A stretch of DNA of 64,000 nt, taken from Ensifer sp. MPMI2T (GTDB lineage: Bacteria > Pseudomonadota > Alphaproteobacteria > Rhizobiales > Rhizobiaceae). The notes below the pieces were generated by a model, which was not told the origin of the DNA, ran no database searches, and was given only the letters and a program-made list of their open reading frames with translations. The translations under genes were made by a program, and so were the position numbers. Shown one piece after another: positions 1 to 9,167 of the stretch; position 1 is the first letter of the stretch; each line of letters opens with the position of its first letter. The stretch is taken from NCBI RefSeq assembly GCF_004827385.1, contig NZ_SRXN01000010.1, positions 1-64,000 on the forward strand, written 5' to 3'.

Positions 1-106
1 CACCCTAGCCCTCCCCCCGTCATGACAGGGATAGGGGACTGACGCCGGCGCGGCTTACCCCTTCTCCCCGCGAGCGGGGAGAAGGTCGCGGCAGCGGGAT
101 GAGGGG
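1..106. repeat. RIME-like intergenic palindromic repeat
   Basis: A GC-rich interspersed repeat with the typical rhizobial arms: a palindrome of the form CTTCTCCCCG...CGGGGAGAAGG followed by GCGGGATGAGGGG. The same arms recur at 25821-25930 and 32083-32260. It lies immediately upstream of the mbfA promoter and seems to be cut by the window edge. It has no coding potential of its own. Confidence 0.75.
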
Positions 107-141
107 CGTTGCTGTGCCCGTAAGGCTCGCCGCTCCGAGCC

Positions 142-170
142 TTGACGCGCAATATTCCGGATCATATTTT
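142..170 (+). promoter_or_regulatory. mbfA promoter (-35/-10)
   Basis: A sigma-70 type promoter is visible: TTGACG at 142-147, a 17-bp spacer, and TATTTT at 165-170. It lies 28 bp upstream of the chosen mbfA ATG. The -10 hexamer runs into the Irr box at 168-184, so a bound regulator would block RNA polymerase. Confidence 0.6.
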
Positions 171-184
171 AGAACTATTCTAAA
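168..184 (+). promoter_or_regulatory. Irr-type iron control element (ICE box)
   Basis: TTTAGAACTATTCTAAA is a perfect 7-3-7 inverted repeat. It matches the iron control element bound by Irr in the Rhizobiales, and mbfA is a known Irr-repressed gene in that order. Its position over the -10 element fits repression when iron is low and expression when iron is plentiful. Binding is inferred from the sequence match. Confidence 0.7.
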
Positions 185-197
185 GAAGGTTCTGCCG

Positions 198-1181
198 ATG
201 TTTTTCCGCCTTTTCTCCCGTTTCAAGCGCCCGTTTCTTTCCTTAAGCGAGCAGGAAATCCTCGCGCTGGCGATCTCCTCCGAGGAGGACGACGGCCGCA
301 TCTATCTCGCCTATGCGGATGCGCTGCGCGAAAAATATCCGCATTCCGCCAGGGTCTTCGAGGAAATGGCGGAGGAGGAAAGCCATCATCGCCAGGCGCT
401 CATCGACCTGCATGTCGCCCGTTTCGGCAACCGTATCCCGTTGATACGGCGCGAGCATGTGCGCGATTTCCCGGAGCGCAAGCCCGATTGGCTGATCGCC
501 GAGATGCCGATCGAAAAGGCGCGCGACGAGGCGGAGGCAATGGAGGAGACAGCCCACCGTTTCTACGTTGAGGCTGCCGGGCGAACGCAGGATGCGGCGA
601 CGCGCAAGTTGCTCGGCGACCTCGCGATTGCCGAGAAATCGCATGAATCGCTTGCCCGCCGGCTTGGCGAGAAGCACACGCCCGAAGACGTGCGGGCCGA
701 GGAAGAGCAGACGTCGCGCCGGCAGTTCATCCTCACTTACGTACAGCCGGGCCTTGCCGGGCTGATGGACGGATCGGTTTCGACGCTGGCGCCGATCTTT
801 GCCGCCGCCTTCGCAACCCAGGACACGTGGCAGACCTTTCTAGTCGGCCTTTCGGCCTCCGTCGGCGCCGGCATTTCGATGGGCTTTACCGAGGCCGCCC
901 ATGACGACGGCAAGCTTTCCGGGCGCGGCTCACCGATCAAACGCGGGCTTGCGTCCGGCATCATGACGGCGCTCGGGGGCCTCGGCCACGCGCTGCCCTA
1001 TCTGATCCCGCACTTCTGGACGGCGACGGTGACGGCGGGCGCGATCGTCTTCTTCGAGCTTTGGGCGATCGCCTTCATCCAGAACCGCTACATGGAAACG
1101 CCATTCCTCAGGGCAGCCTTTCAGGTCGTCCTCGGTGGCAGTCTGGTGCTCGCCGCCGGGGTCCTGATCGGCAACGCCTGA
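198..1181 (+). CDS. mbfA: membrane-bound ferritin MbfA (rubrerythrin-VIT1 fusion)
   Basis: A 327-aa inner-membrane protein that exports iron and protects against iron and peroxide stress. The N-terminal half (about residues 15-155) is a ferritin-like/rubrerythrin domain with ExxH metal-binding pairs near residues 60-63 and 146-149. The C-terminal half (from about 170) is a VIT1/CCC1-type membrane domain with several hydrophobic helices. The ATG at 198 was chosen over an in-frame upstream ATG because it follows an AGAAGG ribosome site and because the upstream codons would run through the promoter and Irr box. Family assignment is strong. The export role is taken from characterised rhizobial and Agrobacterium MbfA. 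Confidence 0.9.
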   Translation: MFFRLFSRFKRPFLSLSEQEILALAISSEEDDGRIYLAYADALREKYPHSARVFEEMAEEESHHRQALIDLHVARFGNRIPLIRREHVRDFPERKPDWLIAEMPIEKARDEAEAMEETAHRFYVEAAGRTQDAATRKLLGDLAIAEKSHESLARRLGEKHTPEDVRAEEEQTSRRQFILTYVQPGLAGLMDGSVSTLAPIFAAAFATQDTWQTFLVGLSASVGAGISMGFTEAAHDDGKLSGRGSPIKRGLASGIMTALGGLGHALPYLIPHFWTATVTAGAIVFFELWAIAFIQNRYMETPFLRAAFQVVLGGSLVLAAGVLIGNA

Positions 1182-1182
1182 T

Positions 1183-1280
1183 GCATGCCGCCCAAAAGTG
1201 CGCAGCGGTTTTGGGATAACGGCATGCCTCGAAAGCAATGTCCAAGCCACTCAAAAGTGCACCGCAGTTTTGGTAACGCC
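1183..1280. repeat. palindromic repeat, GCATGCCG/CCCAAAA type
   Basis: Immediately after the mbfA stop, GCATGCCG-CCCAAAA (1183-1197) is mirrored by TTTTGGG (1209-1215) and CGGCATGC (1220-1227). A degenerate second copy of the CAAAAGTGC...GCAGTTTTGG core follows at about 1254-1275. The same module occurs at 24111-24155, so it is an interspersed family rather than a gene-specific terminator. Confidence 0.65.
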
Positions 1281-1300
1281 ACGCGGCGAAAAAGGACATA

Positions 1301-1328
1301 AAAAAAGGGCCGCGCAAACCGGCCCTTT
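1301..1328 (-). terminator. intrinsic terminator
   Basis: The stem AAAGGGCCG / CGGCCCTTT encloses a 7-nt loop. Read leftward, it ends in a run of T residues (complement of the A run at 1300-1306), so it should terminate the protease gene that ends at 1352. Read rightward the T run is short, so it may act weakly for mbfA. Confidence 0.7.
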
Positions 1329-1351
1329 CTGCTAGCACGTCTTCTGGCTGG

Positions 1352-1972
1352 TCAGTTGCCGACCGAGCCGACGACGATCTCCCCGCTGTTGTCGATGGTC
1401 ACCCAGCGGCCGCTGTTATAGGAGGCCTGGCGCTTGAGATAGCGATAGGGCGTTTGGGTCCAGAGCTTCACCCTGTTTTCGAGATTGTCGAGAATAAAGT
1501 CGCCCTGCGCGGTGCGGACGGTCAGGACCGCATGGCCCTCGCCGTCAGGCTTGCGTACGACAGTCATCAGCAACTGGCTGGCAGAAAAGCCTCGCTTCAT
1601 CAGCCGGCGGCGTTTTTCGAGCGCGAAGTCTTCACAATCTCCAGTGGTGGTCGGATAGGACCAGACCTCATCCCTGCCGAAAACCTGCTGGTCGGTCACG
1701 GGCGTGAACTCGCGGTTAACCTGAGCATTAACCTGACGGATGACGGCCCAGCCGCGGTCGGTGACACGCGGCGCGACGGTGGTCTTAGACCGCGCGCCGC
1801 ACTCACCGCGATATCTCTGGCAAAACTCGTAATGCCCGATCGGCTGGGAGGTTGCCGAGCCGGTCTGCATCCATGGAGAGGGCCCCGCCTGGGCGGGAAT
1901 TGCCGTGTTTGCTGAAATGAAAACTGCGCAGAAAGCCGCAATGCTTGCCTTAAGCCCTGTCCAAGACGCCAT
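1352..1972 (-). CDS. transglutaminase-like cysteine peptidase (BTLCP family), secreted
   Basis: A 206-aa protein of the bacterial transglutaminase-like cysteine proteinase family (DUF920). It has an N-terminal signal peptide ending near AQA. The catalytic triad of the family is visible as Cys in TGDCEDFA (about residue 113), His in GEGHAVL (about 147) and Asp in FILDNLE (about 162). The ATG at 1972 is preceded by AGGGG with 7-nt spacing. An in-frame TTG 15 bp further upstream is less likely. These proteins are periplasmic or exported, and some in the family act on cell-surface adhesins. The substrate here is unknown. The gene is monocistronic and followed by a good terminator. Confidence 0.85.
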   Translation of the reverse strand: MASWTGLKASIAAFCAVFISANTAIPAQAGPSPWMQTGSATSQPIGHYEFCQRYRGECGARSKTTVAPRVTDRGWAVIRQVNAQVNREFTPVTDQQVFGRDEVWSYPTTTGDCEDFALEKRRRLMKRGFSASQLLMTVVRKPDGEGHAVLTVRTAQGDFILDNLENRVKLWTQTPYRYLKRQASYNSGRWVTIDNSGEIVVGSVGN

Positions 1973-2237
1973 ACAGATCCCCTGCAACGCGGCGTACCGG
2001 CTCTTCCTGTCCGGACCTATCCGCGCAATCCTGAGTTGACGACAGCTTCTGTAGGATTTCCCCCGAGCGCTGCTCTAATCGTTAACAAAGAGTTAATATT
2101 GTTAGATCGATGGAGTCAATCTTCTGATTCGCGGATCGGCCTTTATGGTTAAAAACGCCCAGAATTGGCGGTAATAACGCTTGCGCCGCAACAGCGTTGC
2201 GCGGCGTGCAGTGAAAAGATGCCTGGCTGTGCGCTCG

Positions 2238-3047
2238 TCAGGCTTGCGTCAGCATCGCGCCGATCGCCTGTTTCAATTTGGCAATATCCTCGTCGCGCGA
2301 CAGCCGATGGTCGCCGTCGCGAATGAGAGTCATCACGACATCGTCCGCCGGCATATGCTCCATCAGCTTTAGTGCATGGGCATAGGGCACATCGGGATCG
2401 CGCATGCCCTGGAGGATATGGACCGGGCAGCCCGTTTCGACGGGGCCCAAGAGCACGCGATTGGCGCGGCCGTCTTCGATCAGCGCCCGCGTAAAGATGT
2501 TGGGCTCGGGACTGTATTGCGACGGCTCCTCGAAATAGCCGCGTTCGGCAAGCGAGGTTTTCTCGGCTTCGGTGAGATTGGGTTCGATCAGTTCCGCCGT
2601 GAAGTCCGGGGCGGGGGCAATCAGTATAAGGCCGGCGACGCGGGCTGTTTCGCCGCGCCGTTTGAGCTCCTGAAGGAGTCGCAAGGCGACCCAGCCGCCC
2701 ATCGAGGAACCAATGAGGATCAGGCGCGATGCCGGCGCGGCGTGGTCGATGACGGCAAGGCTTTCCTCGATCCAGCGCGAGATCGTGCCGTCGCGGAAGT
2801 CGCCGCCGGAGGAGCCGTGACCGGAATAGTCGAAACGGATACAGTCGGTTCCGGCCGCGCGGGCATAGTGCTCGACTTCGACGGCCTTCGTGCCGGTCAT
2901 GTCGGAGCGGTAGCCGCCGAACCACACGAGCGCGGGGCGCCGAGAGCGCGGCTTCGTGCGAAAGACCCGTATGGCGATCGAGCGCGCGGAAGTGCCGCTG
3001 CCCACCTCGATCCGCGTGATTTCCGTTTCGGCTGACGCTGTTGACAT
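2238..3047 (-). CDS. alpha/beta hydrolase
   Basis: A 269-aa serine hydrolase of the alpha/beta fold. The nucleophile elbow is GSSMGG, the oxyanion-hole region is WFGGYRSDM, and the C-terminal GDHRLS supplies the catalytic His. It resembles the small-thioesterase/ABHD10-like group. The ATG at 3047 follows AGAGGATCTCCG, a clear ribosome site; upstream in-frame codons lack one. It is transcribed away from infC. The substrate cannot be predicted. Confidence 0.82.
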   Translation of the reverse strand: MSTASAETEITRIEVGSGTSARSIAIRVFRTKPRSRRPALVWFGGYRSDMTGTKAVEVEHYARAAGTDCIRFDYSGHGSSGGDFRDGTISRWIEESLAVIDHAAPASRLILIGSSMGGWVALRLLQELKRRGETARVAGLILIAPAPDFTAELIEPNLTEAEKTSLAERGYFEEPSQYSPEPNIFTRALIEDGRANRVLLGPVETGCPVHILQGMRDPDVPYAHALKLMEHMPADDVVMTLIRDGDHRLSRDEDIAKLKQAIGAMLTQA

Positions 3048-3268
3048 CGGAGATCCTCTTGAAAGACGGTGGCGGGCGCAAGATTTCTTTCTAAAACAGA
3101 TTCGCCCATGGTTCGACAGAGGGTGATTTTCCTTGCGAGCCATGCTATTGACTCTGGCGCCGCAATTCACACATTGCCGTCAGTGACAGTTTCAAGCGCT
3201 TCGTTTGAGATCGCGCTGACCGTTCAAGCAGACCATAGATACGTAAATAGCTCGAGGAGAGTACGACC

Positions 3269-3805
3269 ATTCGCAGACCGTTCAAAGCGGACGCCCCGGT
3301 TAAAGAGGGGCCGCGCTCCAACAAGGAAATCCGGGTGCCCCGGGTTCAGCTTATCGATGCCGAAGGCCAGAATGTCGGCGTCGTTCCGATCGACCAGGCG
3401 CTCCGCATGGCGGACGAAGCCGGTCTTGATCTGGTGGAAATCGCACCGAATTCCGAACCGCCGGTGTGCAAGATTCTCGATCTGGGCAAGCTGAAATACG
3501 CGAACCAGAAGAAGGCCGCCGAGGCGCGCAAGAAGCAGAAGATCGTCGAGATCAAAGAAATCAAGATGCGTCCGAACATCGACACCCATGACTACGAGGT
3601 GAAGATGAAGGCGATGAACCGCTTCTTCGAGGAAGGCGACAAGGTCAAGGTGACGCTGAAGTTCCGCGGTCGCGAAATGGCCCACCAGGAACTCGGCATG
3701 AAGCTGCTGTTGCAGGTGAAGGACGACACCCAAGCGATCGCCAAGGTGGAAGCCGAGCCGAAGCTCGAAGGCCGCCAGATGATGATGGTGCTCGCGCCGA
3801 AGTGA
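3269..3805 (+). CDS. infC: translation initiation factor IF-3, ATT start
   Basis: IF-3 binds the 30S subunit and checks start-codon pairing. There is no ATG before the conserved N-terminus. Reading from the ATT at 3269 gives 178 aa, the usual length, beginning [20 protein letters not shown] and entering the conserved [17 protein letters not shown] segment. GAGGAGAG lies about 10 nt upstream of this ATT. An ATT start is the classic feature of infC in other bacteria and lets IF-3 repress its own synthesis by discriminating against the non-canonical codon. Starting at the GTG at 3335 would remove 22 conserved residues. The C-terminal domain (about residues 95-178) is intact. Confidence 0.93.
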   Translation: MRRPFKADAPVKEGPRSNKEIRVPRVQLIDAEGQNVGVVPIDQALRMADEAGLDLVEIAPNSEPPVCKILDLGKLKYANQKKAAEARKKQKIVEIKEIKMRPNIDTHDYEVKMKAMNRFFEEGDKVKVTLKFRGREMAHQELGMKLLLQVKDDTQAIAKVEAEPKLEGRQMMMVLAPK

Positions 3806-3841
3806 TCGGCGGCGCGGACCGAAAATGAAAAAATGACGGGA

Positions 3842-3868
3842 AGCCGCCGCCTGAGGCGGCTTTTTGTT
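3842..3868 (+). terminator. intrinsic terminator after infC
   Basis: AGCCGCC and GGCGGCT form a 7-bp stem with a 6-nt loop, followed by TTTTTGTTT. It lies 37 bp after the infC stop and separates infC from rpmI. Confidence 0.85.
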
Positions 3869-3950
3869 TGACGGGCATCGCACCTGGCGGGCTAGTTGCC
3901 GAGCCAAGCGACACGGGCTTCCTGTCGCGTCCGCTCCTTCGTTTGCCCGC

Positions 3951-3979
3951 TTGCGTTTTTCAGGACGTGCGGGTATAAG
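3951..3979 (+). promoter_or_regulatory. candidate rpmI-rplT promoter
   Basis: TTGCGT (3951-3956) and TATAAG (3974-3979) are separated by 17 bp, about 104 bp upstream of rpmI. The terminator between infC and rpmI makes a separate promoter here likely. Confidence 0.5.
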
Positions 3980-4082
3980 CCCCCGTCCGAACGGTCCGGC
4001 AGGGCATGCCGTGGCCGTTCTTAACGCTGGAAATGGGCCTCGTCTGCCTGTTTCGCACTATTAAGAACAATGGAGTAGCAAA

Positions 4083-4286
4083 ATGCCCAAGATGAAGACG
4101 AAATCGTCTGCCAAGAAGCGGTTCAAAGTCACCGCTACTGGCAAAGTCCGTGCTGCCGCTGCCGGCAAGCGCCACGGCATGATCAAGCGGTCCAACAAGT
4201 TCATTCGCGACGCGCGCGGAACCATGGTTCTCGCTGAGCCTGATGGCAAGAAGGTCGTCAAGAACTACCTGCCGAACGGTCTCTAA
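4083..4286 (+). CDS. rpmI: 50S ribosomal protein L35
   Basis: A 67-aa, very basic ribosomal protein of the large subunit. It begins [20 protein letters not shown], the L35 signature, and has the normal family length. The ATG follows GGAG (4072-4075). It forms a two-gene unit with rplT 36 bp downstream, the usual bacterial arrangement. Confidence 0.97.
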   Translation: MPKMKTKSSAKKRFKVTATGKVRAAAAGKRHGMIKRSNKFIRDARGTMVLAEPDGKKVVKNYLPNGL

Positions 4287-4322
4287 GACGTCTGGCGATT
4301 TGGATTTTAAGGAGATCATGAC

Positions 4323-4727
4323 ATGGCACGTGTAAAACGCGGTGTGACCGCCCACGCCAAGCACAAGAAGACGCTCAAGGCCGCCAAGGGTTTCTACGGC
4401 CGCCGCAAGAACACCATTCGCGCCGCCAAGGCCGCAGTGGACCGTTCCAAGCAGTATGCCTACCGCGACCGCAAGGTTAACAAGCGCAACTTCCGCGCTC
4501 TTTGGATCCAGCGCATCAACGCTGCCGTCCGCGAGCATGGCCTGACCTATGGCCGCTTCATCGACGGCCTCAACAAGGCTGGCATCGAAGTCGACCGCAA
4601 GGTCCTGTCCGACATGGCAATCCATGAGACGGCAGCATTCGGCGCGCTCGTCGAAGCCGCCAAGAAGGCGCTCGCCTACCTCAAGGAAGCCGGCACGGCA
4701 AACGAGTTTGAAAGCGCTGTCCGTTAA
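4323..4727 (+). CDS. rplT: 50S ribosomal protein L20
   Basis: A 134-aa L20 that binds 23S rRNA early in large-subunit assembly. The basic N-terminus begins [19 protein letters not shown] and the conserved [20 protein letters not shown] segment follows. It is longer than the roughly 118-aa enterobacterial protein because of a C-terminal extension after the conserved core. AAGGAG precedes the ATG with good spacing. In other bacteria L20 represses the rpmI-rplT transcript, but no leader pseudoknot was worked out here. Confidence 0.97.
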   Translation: MARVKRGVTAHAKHKKTLKAAKGFYGRRKNTIRAAKAAVDRSKQYAYRDRKVNKRNFRALWIQRINAAVREHGLTYGRFIDGLNKAGIEVDRKVLSDMAIHETAAFGALVEAAKKALAYLKEAGTANEFESAVR

Positions 4728-4765
4728 GCCAGCGTTTTCCCAAGACCGTTTCTGAAATTGTTGGG

Positions 4766-4803
4766 AAACCCGCGCTGGCAGGGCTGGCGCGGGTTTTTCT
4801 TTT
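4766..4803 (+). terminator. intrinsic terminator after rplT
   Basis: AAACCCGCGC (4766-4775) pairs perfectly with GCGCGGGTTT (4787-4796) across an 11-nt loop, followed by TTTTTCTTTT. It ends the rpmI-rplT transcript 39 bp after the stop and implies that pheS has its own promoter. Confidence 0.9.
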
Positions 4804-4921
4804 CGGCTCGCCAGCCGTGATCGCAGCCGCGGTCGACCTCTCCGACCGACATTGGGCGCGATCACATTGCTGAAGAATTGAACCGATATACCGAACCATT
4901 CCCGCATCGAGGCAGGACAGA

Positions 4922-6004
4922 ATGAGCGAACTGGAAACATTGGAACGGATTTTGCTGGCGGAAATCGATGCCGCTGCCGACGAGGGGGCGATCGAGGCGG
5001 TGCGCGTGGGTGCGCTCGGCAAGAAGGGCTCGATCTCGGAACTCCTGAAGACGCTCGGCACGATGAGCCCGGAGGAACGCCAGACCCGCGGCGCGCGGAT
5101 CAATGCGCTGAAGAACACGGTGACCGAGGCGATCTCCGCTCGGAAGCTGGCGCTCAAGGATGCGGCAGTCGCCGAGCGGCTGGCGCGCGAAACGGTGGAC
5201 ATCAGCCTGCCGGTGCGCTCCTCGCCGGCCGAGCGTGGGCGTATCCACCCGATCAGCCAGATCGTCGACGAGATCACCGCGATCTTCGGCGACATGGGCT
5301 TCTCGATCGCCGAAGGGCCGGATATCGAAACGGACTACTACAACTTCACGGCGCTCAACTTCCCCGAGGGGCATCCGGCGCGTGAGATGCACGACACCTT
5401 CTTCTTCCAGCCGGATGAGAAGGGCGAGCGCAAGGTGCTGCGCACGCACACCTCGCCGGTGCAAATTCGCACGATGGAAGCGCAGAAGCCGCCGATCCGC
5501 ATCATCATTCCCGGCAAGACCTACCGCCAGGATTCGGATGCCACCCATTCGCCGATGTTCCATCAGGTCGAGGGCTTGGTGATCGACAAGACGGCGAATG
5601 TCGCCAACATGCGCTGGGTGCTGGAAGAGTTCTGCAAGGCCTTCTTCGAGGTCGATCAGGTGACGATGCGTTTCCGCCCGTCCTTCTTCCCCTTCACCGA
5701 GCCGTCCTTCGAGGTCGACATCCAGTGCGACCGTTCCGGCCCGATCGTCAAGTTCGGCGAAGGCACGGACTGGATGGAAATCCTCGGCTGCGGCATGGTC
5801 CATCCGAACGTGCTGCGCGCCGGCGGTCTCGATCCGGACGAGTATCAGGGCTTTGCCTGGGGCATGGGTCTCGACCGCATCGCCATGCTCAAATACGGCA
5901 TGCCGGACCTGCGCGACTTCTTCAACGCCGACGTCCGCTGGATGACGCACTACGGCTTCCGTCCGCTCGACATGCCGACGCTCTTCGGCGGCCTCTCCGC
6001 TTGA
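4922..6004 (+). CDS. pheS: phenylalanine-tRNA ligase alpha subunit
   Basis: A 360-aa catalytic subunit of the alpha2-beta2 PheRS that charges tRNA-Phe. The N-terminal coiled-coil region (about 1-100) is followed by the class II aminoacylation core. Class II motifs are visible: MHDTFFF, the motif 2 region [12 protein letters not shown], and motif 3 [13 protein letters not shown] near the C-terminus. The length fits the family. It lies 35 bp ahead of pheT, so the two subunits are co-transcribed. Confidence 0.97.
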   Translation: MSELETLERILLAEIDAAADEGAIEAVRVGALGKKGSISELLKTLGTMSPEERQTRGARINALKNTVTEAISARKLALKDAAVAERLARETVDISLPVRSSPAERGRIHPISQIVDEITAIFGDMGFSIAEGPDIETDYYNFTALNFPEGHPAREMHDTFFFQPDEKGERKVLRTHTSPVQIRTMEAQKPPIRIIIPGKTYRQDSDATHSPMFHQVEGLVIDKTANVANMRWVLEEFCKAFFEVDQVTMRFRPSFFPFTEPSFEVDIQCDRSGPIVKFGEGTDWMEILGCGMVHPNVLRAGGLDPDEYQGFAWGMGLDRIAMLKYGMPDLRDFFNADVRWMTHYGFRPLDMPTLFGGLSA

Positions 6005-6039
6005 TCGCGCGCTGATATTTTTGGGACACAGGTGAAAAC

Positions 6040-8466
6040 ATGAAATTCACGCTTTCCTGGCTGAAGGACCATCTGGAAACCGACGCCTCGCTCGAGGAAA
6101 TCTGCGCCCGCCTGACGATGATCGGGCTGGAAGTCGAGGACGTTGACGATAAGGCGGCGTTCAAGCCCTTTGTCATCGCCAAGGTCGTCTCCGCCGAGCA
6201 GCACCCGAACGCTGATAAGTTGAAGGTGCTGATGGTTGACACCGGCAACGGCCAGCCGGTGCAGGTCGTCTGCGGCGCGCCGAATGCGCGCAAGGGCCTT
6301 GTCGGCGCCTTCGCGGCCCCCGGCACGTACGTGCCCGGCATCGATGTTATGCTCTCGGTCGGCAATATCCGCGGCGTCGAAAGCCGCGGCATGATGTGCT
6401 CGGAAAAGGAGTTGGAGATTTCCGACGACCACACCGGCATCATCGATCTGCCGGAGGATGCTCCGATCGGCACGAGCTATGCGGCTTACGCCGGACTCGA
6501 CGACCCGGTCATCGAGATCAACCTGACGCCGAACCGGCCGGACTGCACGAGCGTCCACGGCATCGCCCGCGACCTCGCTGCCTCTGGCCTCGGCACTTTG
6601 AAGGCGCGACCGGCGCCGTTCTTCGCGGTCGAAGGTGAAACGCCGGTCAAGGTGAGACTCGATCTCGGCGAAGACAAGCATCTCTGCCCCGGCTTCGCGC
6701 TCCGCCTCGTGCGCGGCGTCAAGAATGGCCCGAGCCCCGCCTGGATGCGCCAGCGGTTGAACGCGATTGGTCTGAGGCCGATCAACGCGCTGGTCGATAT
6801 CACCAACTACCTGACCTTCGACCAGGGCCGGCCGCTGCACGTCTTCGATGCCGCCAAGGTCACCGGCAACCTCACCGTTCGCCGGGCGAAGGAGGGCGAG
6901 AAGGTGCTGGCGCTCGATACGCGCGAATACACGCTGTCGCCGGCCAATGTGGTGATCGCCGATGAGGATGGCATCGAGTCGATCGGCGGCGTCATGGGCG
7001 GCGAACACTCCGGCTGCGACGAGCACACGACTGACGTGCTGATCGAATCGGCGCTCTGGGATCCGATGAACATCGCCAAGACCGGCCGCACGCTCGGCAT
7101 CATCACCGATGCGCGTTATCGTTTCGAGCGCGGCGTCGATCCGGAATACATGGTGCCGGGCCTGGAGCGGGCTACGGAACTGGTGCTGGACCTCTGCGGT
7201 GGAACGGCCGCCAAGCTGGATGTCGTCGGCTATGAGGGGCATGCACCCAAGGTGGTCGACTTCCCGGTCTCGGAGGTCAAGCGCCTGACCGGCCTTGAGG
7301 TCTCCACCGAAGAAAGCGTCTCGATCCTGACCAAGCTCGGCTTTGGCGTCGAGGGCTCCGGCGAGCGCTTCCGCGTTACCGTGCCCTCCTGGCGCCCGGA
7401 CGTGGACGGCAAGGCGGATCTCGTCGAGGAAGTCATGCGCATTCACGGCGTCGACAACATAGTTGCGGCGCCGCTCGAAAGCCACAATGTCGTCAACGGC
7501 AAGATCCTGACGACGCTGCAGATCCGCACGCGCCAAGCCAAACGCGCGCTCGCAAGCCGCGGCATGCTCGAAGCCGTCACCTGGTCTTTCATCTCGGAGG
7601 AGCAGGCGAAGCTTTTCGGCGGCGGCCAGCCGGCGCTGAAACTCGCCAATCCGATCGCCGCCGACATGTCCGACATGCGGCCCTCGCTGCTGCCGGGGCT
7701 TCTGACCGCCGCGCAGCGCAATGCCGACAAGGGTTATGGCGACGTCGCGATCTTCGAGGTCTCCGGGACTTATGAAGGCGATACGCCGGAAGGCCAGCGC
7801 CGCGTTGCAGGCGGTGTCCGCCGCGGCACGGCGTCGCTGAACGGCGCCGGCCGGCTCTGGTCGAACGCGGCAAAGGGCGGCGGCAAGCCGGTCGATGTCT
7901 TCGACGCCAAGGCCGATGCCATCGCCGTGCTTGAGGCTTGCGGCGTGCCGATGGGCAATGTCCAGTTCGAGGCCGGTGGCCCGGCCTGGTATCACCCCGG
8001 CCGTTCCGGCACGATCAAGCTCGGTCCGAAGATCGTTCTCGGCAGCTTCGGCGAGTTTCACCCGAAGACGCTCGATGCCCTCGATGTCTCGGGCGCGCTT
8101 TGCGGTTTCGAGATCTATATCGACGCCATGCCCGAGCCGAAGAAGAAGGCGACGCGCACCAAGCCGGCGCTGGAGCTTTCGCCCTTCCAGGCGGTCAAGC
8201 GCGATTTCGCCTTCGTCGTCGACAAGACGGTCGAGGCGGCTGCGATCCTGGGGGCCGCATCCGGTGCCGATCGCAAGCTGGTGACCGGTGTCAACGTCTT
8301 CGACGTGTTCGAGGGAGCATCCCTCGGCGAGGGCAAGAAGTCGGTCGCCATCGAGGTGACGATCCAGCCGGTCGAACGCACGTTGACCGACGAGGATTTC
8401 GAGGCGCTGACGTCGAAAATCATCGCCAATGTGGCGAAGAGCACCGGCGGCGTGCTCCGCGCGTGA
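6040..8466 (+). CDS. pheT: phenylalanine-tRNA ligase beta subunit
   Basis: An 808-aa beta subunit of PheRS, which edits mischarged tyrosine and anchors tRNA-Phe. Domains in order: an EMAP/OB tRNA-binding domain (about 39-150), the B3/B4 editing domain (about 210-385), the B5 domain (about 405-475), a catalytic-like core, and a C-terminal ferredoxin-like anticodon-binding domain (about 715-808). The ATG follows the pheS stop by 35 bp. No anomaly was seen. A long open frame on the opposite strand is a codon-bias shadow. Confidence 0.97.
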   Translation: MKFTLSWLKDHLETDASLEEICARLTMIGLEVEDVDDKAAFKPFVIAKVVSAEQHPNADKLKVLMVDTGNGQPVQVVCGAPNARKGLVGAFAAPGTYVPGIDVMLSVGNIRGVESRGMMCSEKELEISDDHTGIIDLPEDAPIGTSYAAYAGLDDPVIEINLTPNRPDCTSVHGIARDLAASGLGTLKARPAPFFAVEGETPVKVRLDLGEDKHLCPGFALRLVRGVKNGPSPAWMRQRLNAIGLRPINALVDITNYLTFDQGRPLHVFDAAKVTGNLTVRRAKEGEKVLALDTREYTLSPANVVIADEDGIESIGGVMGGEHSGCDEHTTDVLIESALWDPMNIAKTGRTLGIITDARYRFERGVDPEYMVPGLERATELVLDLCGGTAAKLDVVGYEGHAPKVVDFPVSEVKRLTGLEVSTEESVSILTKLGFGVEGSGERFRVTVPSWRPDVDGKADLVEEVMRIHGVDNIVAAPLESHNVVNGKILTTLQIRTRQAKRALASRGMLEAVTWSFISEEQAKLFGGGQPALKLANPIAADMSDMRPSLLPGLLTAAQRNADKGYGDVAIFEVSGTYEGDTPEGQRRVAGGVRRGTASLNGAGRLWSNAAKGGGKPVDVFDAKADAIAVLEACGVPMGNVQFEAGGPAWYHPGRSGTIKLGPKIVLGSFGEFHPKTLDALDVSGALCGFEIYIDAMPEPKKKATRTKPALELSPFQAVKRDFAFVVDKTVEAAAILGAASGADRKLVTGVNVFDVFEGASLGEGKKSVAIEVTIQPVERTLTDEDFEALTSKIIANVAKSTGGVLRA

Positions 8467-8473
8467 GGAGGCG

Positions 8474-8508
8474 CGTGAAGGGGGCGAGCAATGCGCGCCC
8501 CCTTCACG
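8474..8508. other. strong hairpin after pheT without T tract
   Basis: CGTGAAGGGGGCG and CGCCCCCTTCACG can form a 13-bp stem around a 9-nt loop just after the pheT stop. Neither strand has the T run of an intrinsic terminator. It may protect the mRNA 3' end or support factor-dependent termination. Confidence 0.5.
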
Positions 8509-8570
8509 GCTATGGGATTCGTGCGGTACTGCTTAATTGCCTCGGGACGACATTTATCATTTTTCGAGTT

Positions 8571-8996
8571 TTAATCGGCATCATGGGCGCGAATTAAAGC
8601 CTGACATCCTCCGAGTGAATTAACCATTCTTTCAGCCTCCTCTCGGATTTGCTGAGGCGACGGGTTAATGGACCGATCGCCATTGAACACGATCTGCTTC
8701 AGGTCCGCGATCTCCATCCTTGATATCGCTTCGTCCACCTCTGAATAGATCATAGTTCCGGGACCACAGCCGTTCTCTTCGATGAAGTCCAGAATTTTTC
8801 CCCTCATCGACCTTGGCTTCGCACCACAATGTTTCTCGGCGAGAGAGTGCGCGATCATGGCGTAGGGAACGCCCAAGAACCGACCGTCGTTTGGTTCATC
8901 TTTCTCAATTCTCTGGTCACATCGATCGTAAGCACCCGCATTGGCGGTCGAGCTGATGACGGAAACAAGTAGAACGATATTTGCAAACCGCAGCAT
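8571..8996 (-). CDS. hypothetical secreted protein
   Basis: A 141-aa protein with a clear signal peptide (MLRFANIVLLVSVISSTANA, cleavage after ANA). The mature part has four cysteines (in DRCDQR, EKHCGA, NGCGPG and GGCQAL), enough for two disulphides in the periplasm. No known domain is recognised. Base composition and codon use are visibly less GC-rich than the flanking pheT and VOC genes, which hints at recent acquisition. It is a single gene reading leftward toward pheT. Confidence 0.6.
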   Translation of the reverse strand: MLRFANIVLLVSVISSTANAGAYDRCDQRIEKDEPNDGRFLGVPYAMIAHSLAEKHCGAKPRSMRGKILDFIEENGCGPGTMIYSEVDEAISRMEIADLKQIVFNGDRSINPSPQQIREEAERMVNSLGGCQALIRAHDAD

Positions 8997-9167
8997 GGCC
9001 CTTCAATCCCGTTAGCTGGCTCTACTCCAAGCCTACGAAATAAATGCTGAGAGCACAGCAATTTACAACCTAGGCGTCAATCGCTTATCGGAGCATCAAA
9101 CGGCGCGGTCAAAAAAAGGGGTGAACCGGGCGTGGATGATGCGGCGACGTCGCCGCCGCCGCGGCGT

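Noticed and set aside
4797-4921. Attenuator or T-box leader upstream of pheS
   Set aside because: No Phe-rich leader peptide, T-box core or second terminator was found between the rplT terminator and pheS.
5950-8061. A 703-codon open frame on the minus strand opposite pheT
   Set aside because: It lies entirely antisense to a well-matched pheT and has the Arg/Asp/His-rich composition of a GC-skew shadow, with no ribosome site or family match.
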